Assembly: GCA_012934845.2 (NCBI GenBank)
Contig: WNNJ02003258.1
Location: 310,001-374,000 of the forward strand
Length of the DNA stretch: 64,000 nt
From: Pomphorhynchus laevis
Taxonomy: Eukaryota; Acanthocephala; Palaeacanthocephala; Echinorhynchida; Pomphorhynchidae
Direction of reading: 5' to 3'
The notes under the pieces are model-generated. The model did no database searches and was not told the DNA's origin. It worked only from the letters and a program-made list of their open reading frames with translations. Made by a program: the position numbers and the translations under genes. Below are positions 42,545 to 56,500 of the stretch, piece after piece (within the stretch, counting starts at the first letter, position 1; the number at the start of each line of letters is the position of its first letter).

Positions 42545-44450
42545 TTTTCGCCTCGTTGTTGTTTGCGATTTATCATGACGTCATATGGAGGGTGGTGATA
42601 TATTTGGTTGAATATCGGCGGAGATTAAATGATTTTTTTTTGCAAACGAATAACTCGGTTATTGCGAATTATAAATTTATGCGAAGGATCCGCCAAACGT
42701 TTTTCGTGCTGAGTAATTTTAGTGCTTCCATCTCAGGTGGTGAGATATCCGGGCTTACATAAACGTTGTGAAATCGAGTCGATTCTCTCAGTTTGTAGGC
42801 ATTGTTCATAATTGACGTGGTGGTTGCTTCATCAGATGTAACAGATGATGTAATGCTTAGGTTAGAGAGCATATCAAAGAGTTCGTCAAAGAATGTAAGA
42901 CATGGCGCAGATGAGCCTGGTCGATAGATAAGGGCGAAACAAATTCGTCTACTGAAGTATATAGCGTTAAAGCACATCAGCTCGAATGACGTAGCGGCAA
43001 CTGGAAAGTTTAGAACATGTAACGATATAGCGGGCAAAGAAAAGGAAAGTAGACCACCATGGCTGATTCTTCCTGGATCACCATGTCGAGCACGTTCAGC
43101 AAAGTTTAGGTTAAGCGATACGAGTCTTCGAATGGATATGTCGTTTATGGAATGCCAAGATTCGGTTAGGCAGAGAAGTGAAATTGAGTTATTTTGGAAG
43201 ACTTCGAGAGCAAGTTCAAGTTTGTGGAGTAAGTAACGAATGTTGACGAGGCCGATGTTAAGTGAGTATTTAGAAGGAGAATTTAGGGAGGATGATTTGG
43301 AGTTAAATGGCGCGAAACAACCCAAGGAAGAGGAGGGATAATCAGACAATTTTCTCCTCGTTGTTGTTTGCGATTTATCATGATGTCATATGGAGGGTGG
43401 TGATATATTTGGTTGAATTTCGGCGGAGATTAAATGATTTTTTTGCAAACGAATAACTCGGTTATTGCGAATTATAAATTTATGCGAAGGATCCGCCAAA
43501 CGTTTTTCGTGCTGAGTAATTTTAGTGCTTCCATCTCAGGTGGTGAGATATCCGGGCTTACATAAACGTTGTGAAATCGAGTCGATTCTCTCAGTTTGTA
43601 GGCATTGTTCAGAATTAACGTGGTGGTTGCTTCATCAGATGTAACAGATGATGTAATGCTTAGGTTAGAGAGCATATCAAAGAGTTCGTCAAAGAATGTA
43701 AGACATGGCGCAGATGAGCCTGGTCGATAGATAAGGGCGAAACAAATTCGTCTACTGAAGTATATAGCGTTAAAGCACATCAGCTCGAATGACGTAGCGG
43801 CAACAGGAAAGTTTAGAACATGTAACGATATAGCGGGCAAAGAAAAGGAAAGTAGACCACCATGGCTGATTCTTCCTGGATCACCATGTCGAGCACGTTT
43901 AGCAAAGTTTAGGTTAAGCGATACGAGTCTTCGAATGGATATGTCGTTTATGGAATGCCAAGATTCGGTTAGGCAGAGAAGTGAAATTGAGTTATTTTGG
44001 AAGACTTCGAGAGCAAGTTCAAGTTTGTGGAGTAAGTAACGAATGTTGACGAGACCGATGTTAAGTGAGTATTTAGAAGGAGAATTTAGGGAGGATGATT
44101 TGGAGTTTAATGGCGCGAAACAACCCAAGGAAGAGGAGGGAGAATCAGACAATTTTCTCCTCGTTGTTGTTTGCGATTTATCATGATGTCATATGGAGGG
44201 TGGTGATATATTTGGTTGAATTTCGGCGGAGATTAAATGATTTTTTTGCAAACGAATAACTCGGTTATTGCGAATTATAAATTTATGCGAAGGATCCACC
44301 AAACTTTTTTCGTGTAATTGTTTCCTGAGTAATTTTAGTGCTTTCACCTTAGGTGGTGAGAGATCCGGGCTTACATAAGCGTTGAGAAATCAAGTCGATT
44401 CTCTCAGTTTGTAGGCATTATTCAGAATTGACGTGGTGGTTGCTTCATCA
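42540..44450 (-). repeat. Tandem copies of the LINE-D ORF1/ORF2 junction, unit about 803 bases
   Basis: The ORF2 start occurs at 42544, 43349 and 44152 (spacings 805 and 803). Two of the copies (43349-42669 and 44152-43472) are open for 226 codons and have a fused order: ORF2 N-terminus (MSDYPS...CLTFFDELFDMLSN) joined at LSITS to the ORF1 tail (VTSDEATTT, NNAYKLREST, RFHNVYVSPDISPPEMEALK). The native junction is SITSYPVIILGDLN. The join shares GATGTAA between ORF1 and ORF2. The two chimeric units are almost identical; the innermost copy is more diverged. Confidence 0.9.
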
Positions 44451-44882
44451 GATGTAACAAGTATCCACGGAGAAATACCTTGACGTTTTGCAGGGAGCCG
44501 GCGTAAATACAAACGACATATGGATGCACAAGACACAGTCAACGATGCGATAAGATCCGATACTAAAGCAATATCGTCTGATGAATTAGGTAGTCCACGT
44601 ATTATTACGTTTGACGAGCGCCGTTGTTGCCTATCACATGCTTGAATTATTGTTAGGGGAGATGTTGATTGACCATCGAATTGAGATGTTGCGAGTACTG
44701 AGCGAGTCACTTCTTTGCGGATAATAGATGCGAAAGTTTGACGAGGTATTGAGAACTCTTGATTAGAAGTTGGCACGGAAGTCGAAGAAGTGAGATTGAG
44801 AGATTCTATTCTTGTTTGTAGATCATTAATAGAGGAATTTGCGCTCGCTAACGACTCTTTTAAGTCGGATAATAACTTAGTT
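44290..44882 (-). pseudogene. LINE-D ORF1, 5' truncated
   Basis: The minus frame reads LKESLASANSSINDLQTRIE (coiled-coil-like), then a Ser/Thr-rich linker. An RRM-like part follows: RRSSNVIIRGLPNSSDDIAL, RLYLRRLPAKRQGISPWILV, TSDEATTTSILNNAYKLRES. It is similar in plan to LINE-A ORF1 but far diverged in sequence. The 5' end is missing. Confidence 0.7.
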
Positions 44883-44894
44883 TTTTTCGTTTAG

Positions 44895-45580
44895 AGATAA
44901 ATCAGATCAGATAACTGAGTTTACGTATTTTTTACAAAATTTAAATAAAAATAAACATAAATAATAAATAATTATATAAAATTTTATAGAATTTATATTT
45001 ATATTAAGTCAAAATTTAAAATTGTATTTGAAAATAAAAGTCAATTGTTATAAATTTACTTATAAATAACATACAATGCATAAGAATAAGGATTAGAGGT
45101 TATCAGGAAGAACTGTTATGTTATAAATATATAAATTATTTATATATAAACTGTAATTATTATATAAAAGATATCACATAACTGAGTCTACGTATTTTAT
45201 ATTATTAATAAATCAGATTAGATGACTGAGTCTACGTATTTTTTACGATATATAAATAAAGATAAATAATAAATAGTTATTTCAGATTTTAAAAAATTTA
45301 TTATTGAAATTTTAAATAAAAGTCAATATTTTTAATTAATTATATTTAAATTATTAAATTTTAATACTAAATTTGTTAACAAAATTTTATTTTAAATAAA
45401 AGTTTTTTAAATCAAAGTTTATTTTTATTTTAAATTTGAATTATAAATTTTATCGTTAAACTTTGTTAGGTCGAAGAATAGGGGGTCTAAACCTGCTAAG
45501 ATAGTAGTTCCTCCAGATGACCAAACAATTTAATTAATTTAATTTATATATTTAACTATCTTCTGTTTGATGATATTTAC
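44895..45580. repeat. Degraded PLE-B terminal repeats
   Basis: Several TACGTATTTT(T/A)TA and ATCAGAT..AACTGAGT segments in AT-rich sequence, including AACATACAATGCATAAGAAT at about 45067. No gene. Confidence 0.55.
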
Positions 45581-46890
45581 TAAATGTAGATTTATATAAA
45601 GCGTACTAAATCGTATGTATTTATATTTTGAAAATTTATTCCTTTTGTCTGTTCTAAAAGTGGTTTTAATGTACATTTAAACGCACTTTAGGAATATATT
45701 TACTTAAATCTGACCCTATTATTTCTTTACTTTTAGAATTATTTAAAAGTCCGGCTATATTTATGTTTGATTGGATTTTTATGTAATTTTGGATTCCAAT
45801 ATAATATAGGAATAGTTTTATTATCTGATTCAACCTTTATACCCTTTTTATCCATTATAGAACAGTGACTTGTAATAATTGTTTCTAAACTCAACTCACT
45901 ACGTTCATATGTTGGATTTACATTTAAATCATTAGAATTAACCTCTTTCATTAGTATATCATAATAAAGCTTTTTGCATATGAAGACAAAGTTATTACTA
46001 GCTTTATCAATAGTTGTTATTATATAGTTATCCTTTAATTTAGTAAGTTCTGTATACATATCTTTATTAATTTTATCTTTCCTTTTATAATTGTTTGTTA
46101 TTTTCATTTTATTTTTAATTTTATCAAATATATAATCTTTCCAAATGTTAATCTTAGATATATTCGAGCTTTCACTATTAATCAGCTTACTAAAGTAATC
46201 ATTTAAGTTATTATATAATGAATTGTAAATTTTATTTTTATCTTCTAAGACCCTCAGTGATACCTACAATTCTTGTCTAAATGGAGAGGATTTACGCGAG
46301 TTACAAGCAAGAACATTAAAAGAACTGGATGTTCTAAAAATTCTTTTGTAGAATTAATACTGAAATAGTGTTTTATACCAGTATTAATTTCGATTGCCTT
46401 GCAATATTTTTTAAAATGTGCTTTAATTACTTTCGGTATTTTATTCATATAAACAGAAAGTGGTTTTAATGTACATTTAAAAGCACTACATATGAACCTA
46501 GGTTTTATTGGATTTTTATGTAATTTTGGATTCCAATATAATATAGGTATAGTTTTATTATCTGATTCAACCTTTATACCCTTTTTATCCATTATAGAAC
46601 AGTGACTTGTAATAATTGTTTCTAAACTTAACTCACTACGTTCATATGTTGGATTTACATTTAAATCGTTAGAATTAACCTCTTTCATTCGTATATCATA
46701 ATAAAGCTTTTTGCATATGAAGACAAAGTTATTACTAGCTTTATCAATAGTTGTTATTATATAGTTATCCTTTAATTTAGTAAGTTCTTTATTCATATTT
46801 AAGTTCTGTTTATATTTCTTTATTAATTTGATCTTTCCTTTTATAATTGTTTGTTATTTACATTTTCTATTTAATTTTATCTATTTAATT
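45580..46890 (-). mobile_element. PLE-B fragments: two overlapping copies of the RT N-terminus
   Basis: Minus-strand 46796-46254 encodes LKDNYIITTIDKASNNFVFI, CSIMDKKGIKVESDNKTIPI, LYWNPKLHKNPIKPRFICSA and HYFSINSTKEFLE. Positions 46107-45739 repeat the first two thirds nearly identically. A linker (SESSNISKINIWK-like, 46250-46140) lies between. The arrangement is a tandem or recombined pair about 500 bases upstream of CSTF1 exon 1. Confidence 0.8.
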
Positions 46891-46892
46891 TC

Positions 46893-47130
46893 ATCGAAGA
46901 TAAACATTTTCCAAATTTTATTCAAAAGCTAAACATTTGGATATAAACATTTAGGAAAATGTTTATCTTCGATTTATTCAAGCTTTTACAAATATTAAGT
47001 ATGACTTAGTTGACTTATAGTTGTTTATTATTTTCATTTACATTTGGAAAATGTTTATTTTCGATTTATTTAAGCTTTCACAAATGTTAAGTATGACTTA
47101 GTATACTTATAGTTGTTTGTTATTTTCACT
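46893..47130. repeat. Triplicated short block, two direct and one inverted copy
   Basis: ATCGAAGATAAACATTTTCC (46893-46912) is inverted at 46954-46973. The region 46953-47040 is then directly repeated at about 47044-47130 (GGAAAATGTTTAT(C/T)TTCGAT..AAGTATGACTTAG). Confidence 0.75.
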
Positions 47131-47417
47131 TTCTTTTTAATTTTACCTAATTTATAAGTTTTTTAAGTAACGATATGTTAATTAAAATACTAATTAAATA
47201 ATCTAAATACTAATTAAAATAGTATTTAGATTATAGATTTACATTTAATTTAATAATCTCTGCTTCGAATTTTTCAGAAATATTTCAAATGGTTTAAAGA
47301 AGCAGGTAATTAACTCGATCAAAAAATGTGCGTAGATAATTTACGATAATTAGTGATTACAATCATTATGATAATTTATCAGTGAGCTTCGCTATCAAAG
47401 CAATTCAATAATTTTAG

Positions 47418-47564
47418 ATGGTTCGAAACTATCATGTCGGTCGTCCAAACATTAAAGCTAGACCAACAATAAATAGAGACGATAATCTATATCGCTTAAT
47501 AATAGGGCAACTTTTGTACGATGGATTTCAACAGGTCGCAATGCAGTTGACAACTGCTCTCCAG
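47418..47564 (+). CDS. CSTF1: CSTF1 exon 1 (N-terminal dimerisation domain)
   Basis: From ATG 47418 (an in-frame TAG lies just before it) the frame reads [20 protein letters not shown], then [20 protein letters not shown] and AMQLTTALQ, ending CAG before GTATCT. It has 49 codons and ends in phase 0, so it joins ATT-AGC-CCG of exon 2 without loss. The N-terminal 20 residues are longer than in human. ATTTTAG directly before the ATG resembles an acceptor, so an earlier exon or a trans-splice site is possible. Confidence 0.88.
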
Positions 47565-50500
47565 GTATCTAAGATCCTTTATAATTAATTAAAGCGTATG
47601 TAAAGTTATTATTTTTTGAGATGTCTCCACTTAAATTTCGGTTTTTCAAAACATTTTAAAAATTGTGCAAAATATTTAAAAATTTTAAAACATTTTAAAA
47701 AATGATTAAATTCTATAATTAACCAAAAATATTTGATTAATAATTAATAATTAATTTGTTATTTAATTAAATAACACATTCACTTATAAGAAAAAACTGT
47801 TTCTATTTATTTCATTTAATCACAAATTTAATTACATAAAATTAGACCCTCAGTTGAAAACGCTTATTCTACTTAAAATTGTGCTTTGTTAATTTTGAAA
47901 TTATAGTTTTTGAATATTCTTTATTGACATTGTTTATCTCTTCTATTTGGTTTGTCTTCATCTGATAATCAATAATTTATTTATTAGTTGCTCTTTAATT
48001 CATAAAAAAGAATTGCATAAAGTATTAAAGTATTAATACTTTATGATTCTTTTTCGAAACTCAGTTAGCTGATGATGGAAGGAACGACAGCACACGTGTT
48101 GCCATGTGATGCCACTGCTTACGCAAACCATACTAGATGTAAGGCTGGTCACCGATGGAGGAGCATGCGCTTAGTGAATTCCTTCAGAGGTTTACTGAGG
48201 ATTAAGTACTGTCGAAGTTGTGTAGCTACAGGGCCACACTGATGAGACCATTCTGTAGTGATGAGTAGACTAAGGTCGAAACACCTTATTGGAGGTAGGC
48301 AGCTGTGGTAGGCGCGTTCCGGGTTAAGCCTCCGGATGAAGGTTGTAAAAAAGCAGGCAGGTTTATACTTTCCTGTTCGTGTTAATTAAAACAGTTGTAT
48401 GAAAATCTTTCTTATTAATATACGCCACCGGTAGTTTCTATTCGATGATTCGTATAATACAATTACACGTTCAAGTAAACCAATCGCAGTCCTCTTTTTT
48501 GTGGCATGTATATGTTGTATATAATATACATTTAACTATATGTTGTTTGATTATATTTCTATAGTAACCTGGTTTAAAATATGTATCTATTACATTATTT
48601 AAATGATTTCGAAGAAAGCCAATATCATTACATATTGTTGCAATTCTTAAAATTTCATTATTTAATGTATTATATTTTATATTATATGGTATGCATGAAT
48701 GCTCATGCAAAAATATGTTTCTTGTAAATTTAAATATGTCATCTTTACGATATAAATAAAAAAATAGTTTTAATTGATGTTAATTTAATGTTCATATCTA
48801 GATATATACCTTCTTTATCATCAATGTTGGTTTTATTAAGAAAAACGCTACTTGGATAAATTGAAAGAATCGCTTATTGAATATATATACACATATATTA
48901 GCAATGCATCAAATAAAATCAATATATCGAAACATATATTTCATATCTTTATATAATTTAGATTTATTTTTTAAACAGTTATTAACAATTTCATATCCTA
49001 CAAAGCTTAAAAATAAGTCAGCTATAATTGGTCTACTGTTACCACCCATTGGAACACCTTTTACTTGTCTAAACATAGATGTTCCTACTTTTAAATAATT
49101 TTGATTTATCATAATATTTAAGGATTCTATTAATTCAATTTTATCCATATATTTATATTTATTTGATGGTTTAATTTTTGTTAGATAGGCGTTATAATTA
49201 TTATAACATATATATGTATTTCTTTTTCCGAATATAAGATATGCTATGCTATCAGGTTTCGGCCCCTAACTCCTCTACCAAACATAGCAGCGGGGCCAAA
49301 TACATGCTAATGATGTATTTCCTCTGAAATAACTATCTAGTATCTTATTCTAATGCAAAGTATATTATTTATTATCCATCCATCAAAATGTGCCACTTAA
49401 GAGTTTAAATTTATTCTTTATATTATTGTGTTGATTTATATATTTTACTATTTTCTGCTTGATGTTATTTTTATAGTAACCTAGTTTAAAATATGTATCT
49501 ATTAAATTATTTAAATGATTTTGAAGAAAGCCAATATCATTACATATTGTTGCAATTCTTAAAATTTCATTATTTAATGTATTATATTTTATATTATATG
49601 GTATGTATGAATGCTAATGCAAAAATGTGTTTGTAAATTTAAATATGCCATCTTTACGATATAAATTAATAGTAGGTTTAATTCAATTTACAATAATAAT
49701 TAATTGATAATTAAATGGTGATTTATTCAACAACAATTTCTCGGCAAGAAAAAAACAAATAATATAAAAAATTTTCTTGTCAACCACTGGTCCGGGTGTC
49801 GGGTCGTGGAAGCAGTGCACGAACCAAACTACTCCAGACATCGCGATCCTGGGCGACAGACCAGAGTTCTCTTTCAGATAACCCAAGGCGGTCTTCGAGC
49901 AGTTTCGAGATTTGACCTCACCACCGGTATCGAGGTCTACCTCTAGATCTCTTTCCAGAGAGTCCGGACTGGAAAGCCTTCCGAGGAAGGCGAACCTCAG
50001 AACGTGTCCTAGCCACCTCAGCTGACTTTTTCGATGTGCAGAAGCAGCGACTTTACTTCGAGTCCATCCCGGATGACCGAATTCCTAACTTTATCTCTAA
50101 GGCTAAGTCCGGCCATACCGCGATGGAACCTCATTTCGGTCGCCTGTATCCCAGATAATATCCTTTCAGTCATAACCCAAAGCTCAGTACCATAGGTTAT
50201 GATAGCAACGAAGATTGCGTGGTAAACCGAAAGCTTCGCCTGAAAACTCAACTCCCGTTTCACCACGACATACCTGTACAAAGAACTCATTGCTGCGTCA
50301 GCTGCACAAATCTGCTTCTCAATCTCCTTCATGTTTCTGCCGTCCCTCGAGAACAATACCCTAAGATACTTGAAATCCTCAACATCAAGAAGAAACTTTT
50401 CCACAATCCGGATTGACATTGACATTTGAATCCGAGACGAACACATAGAGACAGTATTGGAGGTACTTACCAACATCTTTCCGTTTGGCATTACATCGTG

Positions 50501-53500
50501 AATCGATCTAGTAGGCATTGTAAATCCTCAGGACAAGAAGCCACAAAACAACGTCATCTGCAAAAAGCAGAGATGGTATCCTGATTGAACCGAACTGAAG
50601 ACCGACATCCGTCAGTGCAGCCCGTCTCGAAATTTTGTGCATGTAAACAAGGAACAAAAGTGGAGACAAAGGACAACCCTGACGAAGCTCAACGCCTACT
50701 TAAAATGATTCTGACTTCCTACCTAGAGCACGAACACAACTCATACTTTGCTCATACAAAGAAGCCACAGCAAACCGAAGATAGTGTGGTACTCCATACT
50801 CCCTTAGTTCCTCCCACAACCTCTTTCGCGGAACTCGGTCGTACGCCTTCTCCAAATCTACTGAACACAGGTAGACTGGTTGAGCGTACTCCCAAGACCG
50901 TTCAAGGATAGTTGAGAGAGTAAAGAGGTGATCCATGGTTCCACGACCTGGACGAAATCCGCATTGTTCATATTGCAACTGTTCCTCAACTATTGGCCGT
51001 ATCCTTAACTCAAGAATCCTAACAAATAGCTTACCAGTTTGGCTATGAAAAGTGATGCCCCGATAATTAGAACACACTCTCTTGTTATTTTTCTAAAAAA
51101 CCAGTGCCACCACCCCAGTTCGCCACTCACCAAGAACCTCGCCCGACTTCAATGCAACATTGAAGATTATCAAAATCTAAATGGCAAGACGCCCCGCATG
51201 AGGTAGAAAATTTATTAAATTTTTGATTACAGTTTGAAATTGCAGTCAAGAATCCTAACAAATAGCTTACCAGTTTGGCTATGAAAAGTGATGCCCCGAT
51301 AATTAGAACACACTCTCTTGTCATTTTTCTTAAAAACCAGTGCCACCACCCCAGTTCGCCACTCACTAAGAACCTCGCCCGACTTCAATGCAACATTGAA
51401 GATTATCAAAATCTAAATGGCAAGACGCCCTGCATGAGGTAGAAAATTTATTAAATTTGAGATTACAGTCATCATCAGAAATTGTATGTCAAGATATCAG
51501 AAACTTTTTTAAAAACAACTTTTTTAAAAGGACATAAAAAGTTTCTGAGATCATACCATACAATTTCTGATGATGATTTAAAACTGGAATCGAAAATTTA
51601 ATAAATTTTTTACCACATGCGGGGCGTCTTGCCATATTGATTTTGATAATTTAACAGTGACACCGCACACCTTCCGTTTCAATAACATTGAAGATCCGTG
51701 TAAACCACTTCACCCCAACAACGTCGATAGCCTTTAAAGCTTCAGATCAAATCTTGTCTACTCCAGATGACTTGCCATTACGAAGTTTTTTAACAACAGC
51801 AATGACCTCTTCCAAAGTTATGAGCTGTTTCGTTGGTTCTAAAGGCTCTACTTATACTGAAAGAAGAGAGGGGTCAAGAGATGTCTTTTTGAGCAGAGGA
51901 CGAACAATGGCCGCAGTCCGAAGAACAGGAAATATTCCATTTTGGATTGACGAGTTAGATAGGCTGATAAGGAAAGATGTAAGTCTGTTGACAACAATTT
52001 GAGAATTCGAGTAGGGATGGGATCCGCAGAAGAAGACTTACAGGTTGACGAAATAAGAAGATCGTTTGTTCCGTAGGTGAGTGCGATCGTCTTTGTACCT
52101 CCTTGAGTTTATTCTTTATAGTTCTAGCAATATTTTGTGGAGGGAATTTTAAACTCCAATTATATGTATTTCCTTCCATCGTTTCGTTTGTATTGATGAA
52201 AACGGACTCTATTACTAGTCTACGATGTAAATCTTTTGCGCACGGGATAGCGTATTCCACACTATTACATTCTTTTAGGGGTTTCCCTTTAAAAATTCCA
52301 CAAAGGTTAGCGCCACGTTTATGGTACACGCTCAAGTCTGCAATATTTGTAGGATATCTTCAATTTGTAAGTTAAAGAATTACTGATAGATGTGGCTCTA
52401 ATATATTTTTTGGATGGTTTTGAATTATCAGATATTGTTCTTCGCTGCAACCAACGGCAGTGCGCAATGCCTTTGTAATAACCCATTTTGAAAATTTTCA
52501 AGATTATAACATATCTTGTATTTTATACATTCTTTTTATTTTGCGTAGTTGTTACTTCAAATGTTGAAGCATCTTCAAAACAAAGCGGAGGCTGCAGAAA
52601 TTTTGTATTTGTCCGGGCTGTTTGAAAACCAGGAAGATAGCGACCAAGAAATGTTGGGTTTTCTGTGTACTTCTGTCGAGACATAGTGTTAGTGTTTATA
52701 AACTTGCACAACTAGAAAACTTATGCTTTTGAACGTATCTTCGAGGTTATTGTCCATTTTATTGAATTTTTTAGTACTTATTGCACTTCCAGCTTCTCTG
52801 GATCGTTATCAAACACAGTAAATACATCGTCAACGTATCGCCACCACGTTTTCAGATTCAGAAAATTCAAATATGTATCTTCCCACTTCGGCATATATAA
52901 ATCGGCAAGTGCTGGACCCAAAGAGGATCCTATCGCAACTCTATCTATTTGCTCATATATTTGATTATTAAAGATAAAAGTTGATTTATGCGTGCACAAT
53001 TCAATTAATTCCGTTCATTCTCTTTTGTTCGATTTTAGTGCCGTTCATTTGAAATTAAGAAGTTCCGATGATATGTCTGTGCTTCTGTCAAAGGAACGTT
53101 TGTAAATAAGACACTACATCGGCTGTAAAAAACCAATGACAGCAGGGTTTCAATTTCTTTATTAATTTCTCGAGTTCATCACCATTCCTTATAAATAAAT
53201 GGCTTATTTCTTTACATTCATTAATCCACCCGTCGATAGATTGGCCAAGCTATGATTGAAACACATATAAGATGCTATCACTGACCTCAAGTGTAGCTTT
53301 AGTTTATAAATACATAAAACCGATTAAAGAGTCCGCCGCATAAAGTTGTTGGAATAAGTCTACAGGAATATTACACTTCAACTTGAATAGTTTTGGGTCG
53401 GTGTTGAGTAATCGTTCTCTTTGTTTCGTTGAGTCTTTAGTCAGTTTAGTGAATTTTGTTGTATCTACTAGTTTTTCTGTATGAGATGTAATCACTTGAA

Positions 53501-56500
53501 TCTAGCACAACCAATAATTTGCTATTGTCGGATCGGTATATAGTCAAATCTGTATCGTTTTTAAGCTTGATGAATGCTTTTGTTAAGTTCTTACCCAAAT
53601 AAGGACAGCGTTTTTTGTGATACCATATTAGTAATAATATCTAAGATAATTTTTTAAACAGTCAAATTTAAATTAAACTTAAAATTTGACATTTGATTTG
53701 TTTAAATTTAAATTTTAACTTGATATTAGTTGAAGGAAATCTTATATATAATTATTAAATTTTGTGAACATTGCATTCATGTCTTTTTTAGATTAAAGCG
53801 GTGATTGTGGGAGAACATTATAGACACGAGAAGTATTTTTATTCAATAAAAATACTTCTCATGTCTATAATGTTCTCCCACAATCACCGCTTAAATTATG
53901 TATAATTATTTATTATAATTTAATTATTTATTATTTTATTATTTTGTTTTTACTGATCATTATGTGTAATTTATAAATAATTTAATATACATAGATTCAA
54001 TTACTCTATCTGACTTGTTTTACCGGATCCCTTTTATTCTGGGATGGTAAGAGTAAAATTAATAATCCTTATATATAATCCTTTTATAATCCTTGCAATT
54101 GTATATTTTATTGCAATCAGTTGAATAATTAAAACTTTTATTGTAATCAGTAGAATAATCAGAGCTTTGATCTTTAAATAATTAATAATTTTTAAATAAG
54201 ATTTTATATAATTTATATCAAAATTTATAGTTTGTACGTATATCTACTTCCGAATATAACGTTAATACATTTTTTGATGCTTACTTTTTATCGACTAAAT
54301 CTAAATTTGTATAAAGCGTACTAAAATCGTACGTATTTATATTCTGAAAATTTATCCCTTATGTGTACTCTAAAAATTCTTTTGCTGCGTTTTAAATAAT
54401 AGTTTCCCAAATTGCATACATGGTCAGCCTTTTCACTTGGTGCACATTCAGTCTCTTTTACTATATATAAACTAGTAATTAAAGGCAAATTTTATAAAAT
54501 TTGATAAGAAATATGTTATTAACTCGTATTTGACGTTGCTGCTATGTTGGGTCTAGGAATATGGGCCGAAACCTGAAAATTTTCTCAAAAGAAAATTTTT
54601 ATTTATTGATTTAGCATTATTATTTTTATTTATTAATGGAATATTATTTAAAAGACATTGCTTACCCGCAAATGGGTCCAATATTAATAATGCTAATATA
54701 TTAATTTGATTTACAATAAAGGAAAAAAAGATCATTGTTCGATTTTCATTTCAATTTTACGACTGAATGTACCACTACATTGAGTTTGGACTGCGGTGCT
54801 GGGAAACATTGTTATATCGAACTTGCTAGAGCCATTCTAATTTTCGTGCTTAGCCACGTTATTACACTGGGAAATTCAGACCTATGTTTCTCGCTGATCT
54901 TTGTTGCTAGCACACGTGAAGTTGCGATTGTTGCTCTGCCTGCAATACCCGTCGACACAAATACTAGTGTGCAGAAGGAGCTGTGGTCAACTTCTAGTAT
55001 CCTTTTTTCGTAATTGCTTCGCTTTTGTTGCTTTTGATATTCAAAGCACGCAGCCGACGATCGCGAAATATAGGATGGAACTCCTTAGTTGATGCATACG
55101 TCATAAAACGTACGCTCCATCCTACCACCGAACAATCCACTTCACACGATATCAGGGCACGCGTCTGGTCCTCTAGTTGGGCGCATCATTTTCTAAACAT
55201 ATTGCGTCAGGAACGCCAGTTAAACTTGACTTAGTGGCGACCCCAGAACACACGTATATCAGTACTTTTGATACAAGATCGCAAACCTCATTGTGAGGTA
55301 CTGTTAATGAGCTACCTCTCTGACATAATGGCAAAAACGAGGATTTTTGTTTTCAACAAAAAGCACTCAAACGTTACCGTTACAGCTTTTATAATCATGA
55401 TACCATCGGTGCATCAAATTATGCTCACTGCATTAGCATTGACAGCGTTGTTTGCGGTGCCCACTGGTTTTTCTTCACGACATCTACTCCCTCACCAAGA
55501 CAAGGACGACTATACTCCTCGTAAGGCAGACGGGGTCTTTTCATATCGCGATTGCTGCGCCTTACCACCTCCTCATTTTCATCGTCTTTACCTTTATAAT
55601 TGCTTGCATTTTTTAAATTGCACTGCTCTTGATATTCACCCGTGTTGGCTGATTGGTTCTCATTGTCTGGTCGTGGACTGGTTGATGTAGTAATATCACC
55701 TTGCATTTGAGGTAGAGTATGACCTTCTATAGTCTCGCCGTTTGAAAGATCATCGACTGTTGGATTGTATTCTGCATTCCCGTTTTGTTTCTGCGTTCTT
55801 GAAGACGTAACATTTATAAGGTGGTTCCTTTTCCGTAAATGTGATCAGTGTATACGTCGCTCTTTCCCTATTATAGATCTGACTACATAAGATACCGGAC
55901 CGTTTCGTTTCGCAATAATTCCCGCTAACCAGCGTTTCGTTATTGTACTGTAGTACCATACCTTATCATCTGTGTTGAAAATTAGTCCTCTTGATGATCC
56001 ATCGTGATGTTGATGATCTTGCTGTGTACTCCGTTCATGATGAACGTGAAGTGACGATCGAAGATTGTCCAGTACATTAGGCAAATGACTTCCTATCATG
56101 ATTTCGGCGGGTGACTTACCTGTGAATGGGTGTGTCGTATTTATATAGTATAACAGGAATTGGTTTAATCGTTTGTCTGCCCAGTCGTTCACATGTTTTA
56201 ACACCCTGTTCTTAAGCGTTCCAATAAATCGCTCTGCCAACCCGTTTGTTTGCGGGTGGTAGGGGCTTGCTTTTGCGTGAGATATTCCCAATTTCGCAGA
56301 CCATTTATAAAACATCGAACTGACGAACTGCGGACCATTGTCCAAGACTATCGTTTGCAGAATACCCCACCTCGCAAATGCATCATCCAGTCGAGCTGTG
56401 ACCTTCGATGTATTCCAGTTCACTGATCTCCACACTTCTGGCCATTTGCTTCTTGCATCCCTGACACTAGGTATAACTGTCCGTTAATTGAACCAGCAAT

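Larger units (their letters stand above)
39466..44890 (-). mobile_element. LINE-D: long CR1-like LINE with ORF1 and ORF2, tandem junction copies
   Basis: On the minus strand: ORF1 (44882-44290), then three copies of the ORF1-end/ORF2-start junction (44450-42240), then the rest of ORF2 (42233-39833), then a 3' end with TTCTATTCTATTCTA (about 39469-39485). That is a short tandem tail of the kind CR1 elements carry. The 5' end near 44890 is truncated within the ORF1 coiled coil. It lies in PLE-B sequence. Confidence 0.8.

Noticed and set aside
54735-55690. Plus-strand frames of 92 and 140 codons as host genes
   Set aside because: The opposite strand reads as the LINE-I C-terminus and the Gypsy tail; the plus frames show no motif or splice structure.
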